Origin: Massilia brevitalea
Lineage (GTDB): Bacteria; Pseudomonadota; Gammaproteobacteria; Burkholderiales; Burkholderiaceae_D
Length of the DNA: 64,000 nt
Direction of reading: 5' to 3'
NCBI RefSeq assembly: GCF_030711405.1
Contig: NZ_JAULSI010000032.1
Span: 1-64,000, forward strand
A model generated the notes under the pieces. It saw only the letters and a program-made list of their open reading frames with translations, had not been told where the DNA came from and searched no databases. This document shows positions 18,507 to 27,368 of this stretch, in pieces (the first letter of the stretch is position 1; every line of letters begins with the position of its first letter). The position numbers and the translations under genes were made by a program.

Positions 18507-20393
18507 TCAGAACGCGAAGCAGCTGCAGCCGAACGCGCCCCAGAATCCCTGGTAGTCCGATACCGGCACGGTCGAGCGCCGTGCGCGGTCGTGGCTGTGC
18601 GCATGCACGCCGCATGGACCCTGGCACTGGTGCGCCAGCTGTGCCACCGGCTGCGGCGGCGCGGCGCGGTAATGCCCGCTCACCTTGTTCACCGGCGACC
18701 ATTCCGGCAGCACCGGAATCGGCGGCGGGGCAATCGACGAGAACTCGGCCTGGCCGAACACGATCTTGCCGTCGACGACGGTCAGCACCGACTCGATCGC
18801 CTTGATCTCGTCTTCGTGCACGCGGAAGAAGTCCGACGACAGCACCGCCAGGTCGGCCAGCATGCCGGCGCGGATGCGTCCCTTCTTGCCTTGCTCGCTG
18901 GAGAACCAGGCGCTGCCGCTGGTCCAGAGTTCCAGCGCCGTGTCGCGCGACAGGCGCTGGCCGGCGTCGTACAGGCGCATGCCGCCCACGGTCCGTCCCG
19001 ACACCAGCCAGTACAGGGCCGTCCACGGGTTGTAGCTGGCCACGCGCGTGGCGTCGGTGCCGCCGCCCACCGGCACGCCCATCTCCAGCATGCGCGCCAC
19101 CGGCGGCGTGGCCTTGGCTGCATCGGCGCCGTAGCGCTCCACGAAAAACTCGCCCTGGAAGGCCATGCGGTGCTGGATCGCGATGCCGCCACCTAAAGCG
19201 CGCACGCGCTCGATATTCCGGGGTGTGATGGTCTCGGCATGGTCGAAGAACCAGGACAGGCCGGCGAATGGCGTATCGCGGTTGACCTTCTCGAACACGT
19301 CGAGCATGCGCGAGATCGATTCGTCATAGGTGGCGTGCAGGCGGAAGGGCCAGCGCTGCTCGACCAGGTGACGCACCACTTTTTCCAGTTCGTCTTCCAT
19401 CCCCTTCGGCAGGTCCGGGCGCGGCTGCAGGAAGTCCTCGAAGTCGGCTGCCGAGAACACCAGCATCTCGCCGGCGCCGTTGTGGCGATAGAAATCGCTG
19501 CCGTCGCCTGGCTTGATCATGCCGGTCCAGTTCTGGAAGTCGCCCAGCTCATTCCCCTTGTTCTGGGTGAACAGGTTGTAGGCGATGCGGATGGTCAGCT
19601 GGTTCTCGCGCGCCAGCGCGTCGATGACGGCGTAGTCCTCGGGGTAGTTCTGGAAGCCGCCGCCGGCGTCGATGGCGCTGGTCACGCCCAGGCGGTTCAG
19701 TTCGCGCATGAACTGGCGCGTCGAGTTCACCTGCAAGTCGTGCGGCAGGCTCGGGCCCTTGGCCAGGGTGGCGTACAGGATCATCGCGTTCGGACGCGCG
19801 ATCAGCATGCCGGTCGGGTTGCCGTCGGCGTCGCGCACGATCTCGCCGCCAGGCGGGTTCGGCGTGTTGCGGTCGTAGCCGACGGCGCGCAGGGCGGCGC
19901 GGTTGAGCAGGGCGCGGTCGTACAGGTGCAGGATGAAGACCGGCGTGTCGGGCGCGGCGCAGTTGATTTCCTCGATGGTGGGCATGCGCTTTTCGGCGAA
20001 CTGGAATTCGTTCCAGCCGCCGACCACGCGCACCCACTGCGGGTTCGGCGTGCGGTCGGCCTGGTCCTTCAGCATGCGCAGCGCATCGGCGAGCGAGGGC
20101 ACGCCTTCCCAGCGCAGTTCGAGGTTGTAGTTCAGGCCACCGCGGATCAGGTGCAGGTGCGAGTCGTTCAGGCCGGGGATGACGGTACGGCCGTTCAGGT
20201 CGATAACCTGGCTGCCGGGCGCGCGGTGGCGCATCACGGCCTCAAGATCGCCGACGGCCAGGAACTTGCCGTCCTGGATGGCGACCGCGCTGGCTTGCGG
20301 GTTTCCACGGTCGACGGTGTGGAAGCAGCCGTTGAACAGGATGAGCGGGGGGGATGAAGGTTGGGACTGTGATGCGGGCGCCGTTGAGGTCAT
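18507..20393 (-). CDS. YtcJ-like amidohydrolase with Cys/His-rich tail
   Basis: 628 residues of the amidohydrolase-3 (YtcJ) family, metal-dependent hydrolases of unknown substrate. The HxH metal motif is in PGLNDSHLHLI (His79, His81); later conserved blocks are RLHATYDES, FFDHAETIT and GGTDATRVASYNPW. No signal peptide, unlike the paralogue at 27864. Residues 574-628 form an extra tail containing His588, Cys590, Cys594, His597, His599, His601, Cys623 and Cys625; the paralogue stops before it. It lies 18 nt after the regulator gene at 20412-21038, so both share one transcript. Confidence 0.9.
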   Translation of the reverse strand: MTSTAPASQSQPSSPPLILFNGCFHTVDRGNPQASAVAIQDGKFLAVGDLEAVMRHRAPGSQVIDLNGRTVIPGLNDSHLHLIRGGLNYNLELRWEGVPSLADALRMLKDQADRTPNPQWVRVVGGWNEFQFAEKRMPTIEEINCAAPDTPVFILHLYDRALLNRAALRAVGYDRNTPNPPGGEIVRDADGNPTGMLIARPNAMILYATLAKGPSLPHDLQVNSTRQFMRELNRLGVTSAIDAGGGFQNYPEDYAVIDALARENQLTIRIAYNLFTQNKGNELGDFQNWTGMIKPGDGSDFYRHNGAGEMLVFSAADFEDFLQPRPDLPKGMEDELEKVVRHLVEQRWPFRLHATYDESISRMLDVFEKVNRDTPFAGLSWFFDHAETITPRNIERVRALGGGIAIQHRMAFQGEFFVERYGADAAKATPPVARMLEMGVPVGGGTDATRVASYNPWTALYWLVSGRTVGGMRLYDAGQRLSRDTALELWTSGSAWFSSEQGKKGRIRAGMLADLAVLSSDFFRVHEDEIKAIESVLTVVDGKIVFGQAEFSSIAPPPIPVLPEWSPVNKVSGHYRAAPPQPVAQLAHQCQGPCGVHAHSHDRARRSTVPVSDYQGFWGAFGCSCFAF

Positions 20394-20411
20394 GGGAACT
20401 CCGTGGTTGAT

Positions 20412-21038
20412 TCAGTAGGTGGGCAGCAGGCCGCGCCGCTGGGCGACGCTGGCCGCTTCGGTGCGCGACGCGACGTTGAGCTTCGAGAGGATGTTATTGA
20501 TGTGGTACTTCACGGTGCCGACGCCGATGCCGGCATCGCGCGCGATCAGCTTGTTGCTCTTGCCTGCGCTGAGGTGGGCCAGGATGTCGAGCTCGCGCGC
20601 CGACAGGGCGCTGGCCTCGATGCGCGCAGACAGCTTGTGGGCCAGCTGCGGCGGCAGGTAGCGCCGCTTGTCCATCACCTGGCGCAGGCAATGCACGATT
20701 TCGTCAAAGGCGGAGTGCTTCAGCAGGTAGCCCGCCGCGCCGGATGCCAGGCCGCGGTGCACGTCCTCGTCGCCGTCGTAGGTGGTGAGGATCACGATTT
20801 TCGCGTCCGGATGGCGGGCGCGCACGCGGGCGATCGCATCCAGGCCGCCGCCGGGCATGTTCAGGTCGAGCAGCAGCACGTCGGGACGCAGGCGTTCGTA
20901 CTGGGCGACGGCGCCGTCGGCATCCACGGCCTGGCCCAGCAGCACGAGGGCAGGCTCGGCCTCGATCAGCATGGCGATGCCGGCGAGGATCAGTGGATGG
21001 TCGTCGGCGATGACGAGGGAGATCGGCGGCTTGTCCAT
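20412..21038 (-). CDS. NarL/LuxR-type response regulator
   Basis: 208 residues. Receiver with IADDHPL, phospho-acceptor Asp58 in LLLDLNMPG, Thr in VILTTYDG and Lys in YLLKHSA. The LuxR helix-turn-helix is C-terminal (LSARELDILAHLSAGKSN, GVGTVKYHINNILSKL). There is no kinase next to it; the nearest is at 17450-18307. It is transcribed ahead of the amidohydrolase. Its promoter region shares a 15-nt motif at identical spacing with the hydrolase gene at 15783. Confidence 0.93.
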   Translation of the reverse strand: MDKPPISLVIADDHPLILAGIAMLIEAEPALVLLGQAVDADGAVAQYERLRPDVLLLDLNMPGGGLDAIARVRARHPDAKIVILTTYDGDEDVHRGLASGAAGYLLKHSAFDEIVHCLRQVMDKRRYLPPQLAHKLSARIEASALSARELDILAHLSAGKSNKLIARDAGIGVGTVKYHINNILSKLNVASRTEAASVAQRRGLLPTY

Positions 21039-21122
21039 CGGCGGCTCCTATGCAAAAAGGGGAGGCCGGCGCGGGATGCCGGCTGCCGGACCATTCTCGC
21101 CGGGTGGCGGGAGGCGGTCGAG

Positions 21123-21138
21123 ATATACACATGGATAG
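21123..21138 (-). promoter_or_regulatory. Shared promoter motif (copy 2)
   Basis: Plus-strand TATACACATGGATAG (21124-21138) matches copy 1 at 13 of 15 positions and lies 86 nt from the ATG at 21038, exactly the spacing of copy 1 from its gene. On the minus strand it reads CTATCC-N4-GTATA. Confidence 0.5.
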
Positions 21139-21162
21139 GCCGCCGCCCGTTTCAGCGCGTGC

Positions 21163-22128
21163 TTAGGCCTTGATGAACGCCAGCAGGTCGGCGTTCAGGC
21201 GCGCCTTGTGGGTGGTCGGCAGGCCGTCCGGCGCGCCTTCGTAGACCAGCAGGCTGCCGCGTTTCAGCAGTTTTGCGGAGGCGCGGCCGGCGGCGTCGAT
21301 CGGCACGATCTGGTCGTCGTCGCCATGCACGACCAGGGTCGGCACGTCGATCTTCTTCAGGTCGGCCGTGAAGTCGGTCTCCGAGAACTGCTTGATGCAG
21401 TCGTAGGCGTTCTTGATCCCGCACTGCATGCCCTGGTTGCGGAAGGTGTCGCGCACGCCCTGCGAGACCTTGGCGCCGGGGCGGTTGATGCCGTAGAAGG
21501 GAACCGTCAGGTCCATGAAGAACTGGGCGCGGTCTTCCAGCACGCCCTTGCGGATGCCGTCGAACACGTCCATCGGCAGGCCGTTCGGGTTGGTCGGCGA
21601 CTTGACCATTTGCGGCGGCACGGCGCCCACCAGCACGGCTTTGGCGACGCGGCTGCTGCCATGGCGCCCGATGTAGCGCGCCACTTCGCCGCCGCCGGTC
21701 GAATGGCCGACCAGCACCGCATTCTTCAGGTCCAGGTGTTTGATCAGCGCGGCCAGGTCGTCGGCATAGGTGTCCATGTCATTGCCGTTCCACGGCTGGC
21801 TCGACAGGCCATGGCCGCGGCGGTCGTGGGCGATCACACCGTAGCCGTGCGAGGCGAGGAAGAACATCTGGTCTTCCCAGGCGTCGCCCTGCAGCGGCCA
21901 GCCGTGGCTGAACACGACCGGCTGGCCGCTGCCCCCGTCCTTGTAGTGCAGCACGGTGCCGTCGGCCAGGGTCAGGTACTGGCCGGCGCGCGTGCCCGGC
22001 TGCACCGGCGCCTTGGCCGAGGTGGCGGCGACTGCGGCGGAACCGGCGGCAGCCAGGCCGGCGCCGGCGGCTGCGGAGGCAACGCCGGTCAGCAGCGAGC
22101 GGCGCGAGAGGGAGTTCTTGTTCGTCAT
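21163..22128 (-). CDS. Tat-exported alpha/beta hydrolase
   Basis: 321 residues. The N-terminus carries a twin-arginine motif (LSRRSLLTG) and an Ala-rich segment ending near residue 35, so the enzyme is predicted to be exported folded to the periplasm. The catalytic core matches the cytoplasmic paralogue at 15783: GHSTGG (Ser143), [11 protein letters not shown] and the FSHGWPL motif. In the position of the paralogue's catalytic GASHGLP this protein reads GAPDGLP, so the usual catalytic His is Asp. That substitution deserves attention: activity may be altered. Divergent from the DUF1275 gene. Confidence 0.9.
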   Translation of the reverse strand: MTNKNSLSRRSLLTGVASAAAGAGLAAAGSAAVAATSAKAPVQPGTRAGQYLTLADGTVLHYKDGGSGQPVVFSHGWPLQGDAWEDQMFFLASHGYGVIAHDRRGHGLSSQPWNGNDMDTYADDLAALIKHLDLKNAVLVGHSTGGGEVARYIGRHGSSRVAKAVLVGAVPPQMVKSPTNPNGLPMDVFDGIRKGVLEDRAQFFMDLTVPFYGINRPGAKVSQGVRDTFRNQGMQCGIKNAYDCIKQFSETDFTADLKKIDVPTLVVHGDDDQIVPIDAAGRASAKLLKRGSLLVYEGAPDGLPTTHKARLNADLLAFIKA

Positions 22129-22341
22129 GGTGGTCCTTTCAGGAGGGATGACTGCGCGGTGCGCGCAGGAGCAGCCAGTCTAGGGACGGCAGGCTGGCGC
22201 CACACTGGCCGAAAGACCGGGTGCGCGCGAGACTGGCCAAATGGGAGGGGGCGGGCGCGGCGGGGCGTTTTAGGATGCTTCAACGCTGCGGTGGCCTGGG
22301 GTGTGCTTCTCGCTCCAGCACCGCGCATCGAAGGAGACACC

Positions 22342-23049
22342 ATGAACGAACCCAGACACGTGCAAACACAAGGCATGGCCTTGGGATTTTTCGCCGGCTA
22401 CGTCGACACGCTCGGCTTCCTGGCCCTGTTCGGCCTGTTCACGGCCCACGTCACCGGCAACTTCATCCTGATCGGCGCGGCCCTGGCCGACCCCTCGCGC
22501 AGCTCGATCCTGCTGAAGTTCCTCGCCTTCCCGGCCTTTATCGCCGGCGTGGCAGCGGCGCGCATCCTGGTGGTGCTGGTGGAGCGGCGCCAGGCACTGG
22601 CACTGCGGCCGGCGCTGCTGCTGGAGCTGGCGCTGCTGCTCGGCTTCATGTTCTTCGGTATCGCGGCGACCCCGGTCGTCACGGAAGCAGGCCCTCTGGC
22701 GATGACCTCGGGCCTGCTCGGCGCCGCGGCCATGGGCGCCCACAGCGCGATCTCGCGCCTGCTGCTGGGCCACCTGGCGCCGACCTCGATGATGACCGGG
22801 AACGTGACACAAATCGTGATCGACGCGGTCGACCTGCTGCGCGGCGCCGACGACCCCGGCTTGAAAACCCGTTTCGCCAAGTTCCTGTGGCCGCTGCTGT
22901 CGTTCGCCATCGGCTGTATCGCGGCAGCCTTTGGCTACCTGTGGTTCGGCTTTGCCGCGCTGGCGCTGCCGGTGCTGATCCTGGTCGGGCTGCTGGTGGC
23001 CGAGCGGCCCCAGGCTGCCAGCCCGGTCCAGGCCAGGACCATTCCCTAG
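22342..23049 (+). CDS. DUF1275 (YoaK family) membrane protein
   Basis: 235 residues with about six membrane helices. The family signature GYVDTLGFLALFGLFTAHVTGN is near the N-terminus, and GNVTQIVIDAVDLL follows. AAGGAG lies six bases before the ATG. Members are inner-membrane proteins of unknown transport role. It opens a plus-strand run with the YcaC-like, XapX and regulator genes. Confidence 0.9.
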   Translation: MNEPRHVQTQGMALGFFAGYVDTLGFLALFGLFTAHVTGNFILIGAALADPSRSSILLKFLAFPAFIAGVAAARILVVLVERRQALALRPALLLELALLLGFMFFGIAATPVVTEAGPLAMTSGLLGAAAMGAHSAISRLLLGHLAPTSMMTGNVTQIVIDAVDLLRGADDPGLKTRFAKFLWPLLSFAIGCIAAAFGYLWFGFAALALPVLILVGLLVAERPQAASPVQARTIP

Positions 23050-23113
23050 TTTTCGCAACGCGGCGCAGGTCAAGGTACATGCGCCGCACCATCCAACCCA
23101 AGAAAGTGAAACC

Positions 23114-23800
23114 ATGAACAATCCAAAACTCGAGGTCCTGACTCCCGATAACTGCCAGCTGATCTTCATCGACCAGCAGCCCCAGATGGCCTTCGGCGTG
23201 CAGTCGATCGACCGCCAGGTCCTGAAGAACAATACCGTCGGCCTGGCCAAGGCGGCAAAGGTCTTCAACATCCCGACCACCATCACCACCGTGGAAACCG
23301 AAAGTTTCTCGGGCCACACCTACCCGGAACTGCTGGACGTCTTCCCGGGCAAGGAGATCCTGGAACGCACCTCGATGAATTCCTGGGACGACCAGAAGGT
23401 GCGCGACGCCCTGGCCGCCAACGGCCGCAAGAAGGTGATCGTGTCGGGCCTGTGGACCGAAGTGTGCAATACCACTTTCGCCCTGTGCGCGATGCTGGAA
23501 GGCGAGTACGAGATCTACATGGTGGCCGACGCCTCCGGCGGCACCTCGCAGGCCGCCCACGACTTCGCCATGCAGCGCATGATCCAGGCCGGCGTGGTGC
23601 CGGTCACCTGGCAGCAGGTGCTGCTGGAGTGGCAGCGTGACTGGGCCCACCGCGATACGTATAATGACGTGATGGCAATCGTGCGCGAGCACTCGGGCGC
23701 CTACGGCATGGGCGTGGACTACGCCTACACCATGGTGCACAAGGCGCCGCAGCGCATCACCGGCAGCCATGAAACGCTGGCGCCGGTGCCGGCGAAGTAA
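23114..23800 (+). CDS. YcaC-like isochorismatase family hydrolase
   Basis: 228 residues of the cysteine hydrolase (isochorismatase) superfamily, YcaC branch. The conserved Asp20 lies in LIFIDQQPQM and the nucleophile Cys118 in SGLWTEVCNTTFAL. ERTSMNSWDD is also typical of YcaC. These proteins form cytoplasmic oligomers; the substrate is unknown. The gene starts 64 nt after the DUF1275 gene in the same direction. Confidence 0.92.
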   Translation: MNNPKLEVLTPDNCQLIFIDQQPQMAFGVQSIDRQVLKNNTVGLAKAAKVFNIPTTITTVETESFSGHTYPELLDVFPGKEILERTSMNSWDDQKVRDALAANGRKKVIVSGLWTEVCNTTFALCAMLEGEYEIYMVADASGGTSQAAHDFAMQRMIQAGVVPVTWQQVLLEWQRDWAHRDTYNDVMAIVREHSGAYGMGVDYAYTMVHKAPQRITGSHETLAPVPAK

Positions 23801-23872
23801 TCGGGCTCCCGACGTATGCAGGCCATGCGGCGCGATGGTGCCGCATGGCTCTTCCATTTTTGCGGAGACCCA

Positions 23873-24148
23873 ATGAAAATCTACGTCGTGTCGCTGGCCG
23901 CCGGTATCCTGGTCGGCCTGATCTACGCGCTGCTGCAGGTGCGCTCGCCGGCCCCGCCGGCGATTGCGCTGGTCGGCCTGCTGGGCATGCTGGTCGGCGA
24001 ACAGGCCGTCCCCGTCATCAGGAAGATGATGAGCGGGGAACCGGTCACGGCCAGCTGGCTGCGCAGCGAGTGCGTGGCACGCATCACGGGTGTCGAGGCC
24101 AAGCCGGCGCCCGCCGACCAACCCGCGCCGGGCGAGCATCGCGCCTGA
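23873..24148 (+). CDS. XapX domain small membrane protein
   Basis: 91 residues. Two hydrophobic segments contain the XapX/DUF1427 signature GILVGLIYALLQVRSPAPP followed by ALVGLLGMLVGEQ. The C-terminal 45 residues are polar. The start at 23873 is chosen since the domain begins right after it. Function unknown; it is commonly found next to cysteine hydrolase and amidohydrolase genes. Confidence 0.85.
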   Translation: MKIYVVSLAAGILVGLIYALLQVRSPAPPAIALVGLLGMLVGEQAVPVIRKMMSGEPVTASWLRSECVARITGVEAKPAPADQPAPGEHRA

Positions 24149-24202
24149 CGCCATCACAGGAGCCTGGGCGATGAGCTGGACGAACCCGATGGAGAATGCA
24201 CG

Positions 24203-24823
24203 ATGACCCCGGTCGTCTACGTGGTCGACGACGACGACAGCGTGCGCGCCTCGGTGCTCAACCTGCTGCATGCCGAAGGCTACACGGCGCATGGCTTCGC
24301 AGCCGGCGCCGATTTCGTTTCCCATAGCCGCAGCGATGGCCCCTGCTGCCTGGTGTGCGACATGCACATGCCCGAACTCGACGGCTTTGCCGTGGCCGCC
24401 GAGCTGGCGCGCGTCGGCGCCGACATTCCCCTGATCTTCATGACCGGCTTCGGCACCATTCCGATGTCGGTGCAGGCCATGAAAGCCGGCGCCGTCGAAT
24501 TCCTGGTCAAGCCGGTGGCGCCCGAAGCGCTCCTGCTGGCCGTGCGCGAGGCCCTGGCGGGCGACGCGGCGCAGCTGGCGGCGCGGCGCGAACTGACGGA
24601 GCTGCGCCAGCGCCACGACAGCCTGACCCCGCGCGAGCGCGAAACCATGCGCCTGGCGATCGGCGGCCTGCTCAACAAGCAGATCGCCGACGAGCTGGAC
24701 GTGAGCGAGATCATGGCCAAGACCCACAAGCGCAAGGTCATGGAAAAGATGGCGGCGCGCTCGCTGCCCGACCTGGTGCGCCACGCCGAGCGGCTGCAGA
24801 TCGAGAAGACGCGCAGCCGCTAG
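24203..24823 (+). CDS. FixJ-type response regulator
   Basis: 206 residues. The receiver begins VYVVDDDDSVR; the phospho-acceptor is Asp53 in LVCDMHMPELDG, followed by FMTGFG and FLVKPV, all typical of the FixJ subfamily. A LuxR-type helix-turn-helix follows (LTPRERETMRLAIGGLLNK, SEIMAKTHKRKVMEKM). No kinase gene adjoins. It is the third regulator of the island and the last gene of the DUF1275-ycaC-xapX run. Confidence 0.93.
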   Translation: MTPVVYVVDDDDSVRASVLNLLHAEGYTAHGFAAGADFVSHSRSDGPCCLVCDMHMPELDGFAVAAELARVGADIPLIFMTGFGTIPMSVQAMKAGAVEFLVKPVAPEALLLAVREALAGDAAQLAARRELTELRQRHDSLTPRERETMRLAIGGLLNKQIADELDVSEIMAKTHKRKVMEKMAARSLPDLVRHAERLQIEKTRSR

Positions 24824-24833
24824 ATTCCCTGGT

Positions 24834-25925
24834 TCAGAACGCGTGGCGCAGGCCCAGCGCGGCACCCGCTGCGCGCGACCCCCTCGTCGCATCGAGCGAA
24901 TTGATGGCGAAATCGTAGCTGCCCCGGCTGTCGTTGCGCAGGTGCGTGTAGAAGGCGAACACGCTGGTGCGCTTCGACAGCGCGTAGTCGTAGCCCAGCG
25001 TGGCATGCACGGCGCCGGTATCGTCGCCGGCACGCACGAAGCCCACCTGTTCCGCTGTCGTCCCCTTGCCATCGCGGGCCTTGGCTACACCCAGCTTCAG
25101 CGCATGCGGTCCGAACTGCCGCGTTAACGACACATAATACGAACGCCGCGCCAGCTCGCCGGCCGCCGTTTCGTAATGCAGCTGCTCGACCGCCGCCGCT
25201 AGCCGCGCCGGCCCGAACTGCCAGGCCGCACCCAGCTTGGTTCCCCAGTCATTCAGGCCCGGTCCGCGGTATTCGCGGTGGCGCTCGTGGGCGACCGTCG
25301 CGTACAGGCTGCCGCGCTCGAATACCAGCGACCCCGAGGTCAGCGAAGGCTTGGCGCCATTTGCCGGCGACTCCTCGTTGAAGCCGTGCGCCACGCGCAG
25401 CATCAGGCCTTGCCAGGCGGGCGTCCAGTAGTGCAGGCTGTTCTGCTGGCGGCGGTCGAACGACGTGGTGTCGCTGATGTTGCTGGCGCTGGCTGCCGAG
25501 CCGTTGCCCATGATGCTCATGTAGCCGGCCGTGGTCGGATAGAAGGGGTCGAGGCCGGCGGTTGCGGCATTGTAGGGCGTGGTCCAGTTACCGGCGAACA
25601 GCGTGCCCCAGGCGCCTTCCAGGCCGACGCGGGTGTCGCGCGCAGCCACGCCGCCGGCGCCCGTGTCCGGCGAGAGCGTGCCTTCGACCTGGAAAATCAC
25701 GCGCAGGCCGTTGCCGAGTGCTTCGCTGCCGCGCACCCCGAATACCGAGCGGTAGTTGGCCAGGCGCACGTCGGTGGCACCCCGGGCGCCATCGCCGCCG
25801 CCGTGCAGGCACATGTTTTCCACGGCGAGGTTCAGGCGGCCATACAGCTGCAGCGCGTCGGCCATGGCCAGCGCCGGCGTGGCGAGCAGGCCGAGGAGGG
25901 CGCTGCGAAGAGGAGTGCGTTTCAT
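24834..25925 (-). CDS. General porin (Gram-negative trimeric type)
   Basis: 363 residues. The signal peptide is about residues 1-22 (LLATPALAMA), then LQLYGRLNLAVENM, the first strand of betaproteobacterial porins; DTRVGLEGAWGTLFAGNW is the usual early strand/loop 3 region. The last residue is Phe (LGLRHAF), the outer-membrane assembly signal. Converges with the regulator gene and is divergent from the pirin gene. Confidence 0.92.
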   Translation of the reverse strand: MKRTPLRSALLGLLATPALAMADALQLYGRLNLAVENMCLHGGGDGARGATDVRLANYRSVFGVRGSEALGNGLRVIFQVEGTLSPDTGAGGVAARDTRVGLEGAWGTLFAGNWTTPYNAATAGLDPFYPTTAGYMSIMGNGSAASASNISDTTSFDRRQQNSLHYWTPAWQGLMLRVAHGFNEESPANGAKPSLTSGSLVFERGSLYATVAHERHREYRGPGLNDWGTKLGAAWQFGPARLAAAVEQLHYETAAGELARRSYYVSLTRQFGPHALKLGVAKARDGKGTTAEQVGFVRAGDDTGAVHATLGYDYALSKRTSVFAFYTHLRNDSRGSYDFAINSLDATRGSRAAGAALGLRHAF

Positions 25926-26006
25926 GGCGGTGCTTTCATATCCGGGAAGCTGCCGATACTAGCAAGGGCAGGCAACCTTGAAACCCGCCATTCGGCAGGT
26001 TGCGTC

Positions 26007-26027
26007 ATCATCGAAAAACTCGATGAT
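26007..26027. promoter_or_regulatory. Palindromic operator candidate
   Basis: ATCATCGA and TCGATGAT are perfect inverted repeats around AAAAC, in the 256-nt gap between the divergent porin and pirin genes. No T-run follows, so an operator is more likely than a terminator. Confidence 0.4.
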
Positions 26028-26181
26028 AGGCCGTGAAATAACCCGTTTTCCTTCGCTTGCCCAAGCGTCCATAATGTTTTCCATGCAAGGCGCCGCGGGG
26101 CATCAGCCCGGATGAGGGAGCAAGTTCGGCAGCGCCAGGTGATCGAACGGTTCGATTACTTTCAACCAAAAGGAAAACATC

Positions 26182-26880
26182 ATGTTGAAGATTCGTCAAA
26201 GCCAGGACCGCGGTGTCGCCAGTTTCGGTTGGCTCCGTTCGCAGCATACCTTCTCGTTCGGCCACTACCAGGATCCGGCCCACATGGGCGTCGGCCCGCT
26301 ACGCGTGATCAACGAAGACCGCGTGGCCCCAGGCCGCGGCTTCGAGCCGCACAGCCACCGCGACATGGAGATAATCTCCTACGTGCTCGACGGCGCGCTG
26401 GAACACAAGGACAGCATGGGCAACGGCTCGGTCCTGCGCTACGGCGACGTGCAGCGCATGAGCGCCGGCAGCGGTGTCACCCACAGCGAGTTCAACGCCT
26501 CGAAAACCGAACCGGTGCACTTCCTGCAGATCTGGGTGATCCCGAACGAGGGCGGCGCGCCGGGCTACGAGGAAAAGCACTTCGACGCCGACGCCAAGAA
26601 GGGCCGCCTGCGCGTGATCGCATCGAACGACGGCCGCGAAGGCTCGGTCTCGCTGCGCCAGGACGCATCGATCTACGCCACCATCCTCGACGGCGAGGAC
26701 CGCGTCGAGCATCGTCTGGCAGAAGGGCGCCAGGCCTATGTGCAGGTGGCGCGCGGCAGCGTCAACGTCAACGGCCAGCGCCTGGACACCGGCGACGCGG
26801 CCCACGTCAGCGGCGAAGACCTGGTGCGGTTTGACAGCGCCAGCGACGCCGAAGTGCTGCTGTTCGACCTGCCGTTGTAA
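26182..26880 (+). CDS. Pirin family protein (YhhW-like)
   Basis: 232 residues, a bicupin. The metal ligands His57, His59 (FEPHSHRDME), His101 and Glu103 (VTHSEFN) are all present. In the pirin family this Fe-binding site supports quercetinase activity in some members. The first 20 residues (SFGWLRSQHTFSFGHY) match YhhW. AAGGAAA precedes the ATG. It leads the pirin-doxX-osmC-amidohydrolase run. Confidence 0.93.
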   Translation: MLKIRQSQDRGVASFGWLRSQHTFSFGHYQDPAHMGVGPLRVINEDRVAPGRGFEPHSHRDMEIISYVLDGALEHKDSMGNGSVLRYGDVQRMSAGSGVTHSEFNASKTEPVHFLQIWVIPNEGGAPGYEEKHFDADAKKGRLRVIASNDGREGSVSLRQDASIYATILDGEDRVEHRLAEGRQAYVQVARGSVNVNGQRLDTGDAAHVSGEDLVRFDSASDAEVLLFDLPL

Positions 26881-26918
26881 TCGCATCATCTGATAACTAA
26901 CCTGAAAGGAGCACTACC

Positions 26919-27341
26919 ATGAACACCACCAAACTCTACCCGATCGGCCGCGCACTGGCCGGCGTCTTGTTCCTCGTATCCGGCATCGGCAAGGTGCTTG
27001 GTTTTGCCGGCGTCGCGGCCTGGATGAACAGCGCCGGCATCCCGGCGGCCGGCGTGCTGCTGGTGCTGACGATCCTGCTCGAAGTGGGCGGCGGCCTGGC
27101 CCTGGTTACCGGCTTCCAGGCACGCCTGGCGGCGCTGGCGCTGGCCTTGTTCCTGGTGCCGGTAACGTTGATCTTCCACGGGTTCTGGCATGCCGACGCC
27201 GCCGAGTTCCAGAACCAGCTGAACCACTTCCTGAAAAACCTGGCTATCCTGGGTGGCATGCTGGTCATCTTCGGCATCGAGCAGGAGCGCGCCGCGGTCC
27301 AGGCAGGCAAGAGCGCGGCTTTGCGTACCCAGGCAGCTTGA
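26919..27341 (+). CDS. DoxX family membrane protein
   Basis: 140 residues with four membrane helices: IGRALAGVLFLVSGIGKVLG, VLLVLTILLEVGGGLALVTG, LALALFLVPVTLIFHGFW and LAILGGMLVIFGIE. This is the usual DoxX/YphA pattern. The start follows AAAGGAGC. It lies between pirin and OsmC genes, a common neighbourhood of such proteins in electrophile or oxidant stress operons. Confidence 0.92.
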   Translation: MNTTKLYPIGRALAGVLFLVSGIGKVLGFAGVAAWMNSAGIPAAGVLLVLTILLEVGGGLALVTGFQARLAALALALFLVPVTLIFHGFWHADAAEFQNQLNHFLKNLAILGGMLVIFGIEQERAAVQAGKSAALRTQAA

Positions 27342-27368
27342 ACCTTCAGCAAACGACAGGAGAACACC

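Noticed and set aside
15783..22128. Recent tandem duplication of the whole hydrolase-regulator block
   Set aside because: The two hydrolases are similar but the regulators differ and the gene orders do not match; only single families are paralogous.
22679..25072. 797-codon minus-strand frame
   Set aside because: Runs antisense through the YcaC-like, XapX and FixJ-type genes, which have clear motifs and ribosome-binding sites.
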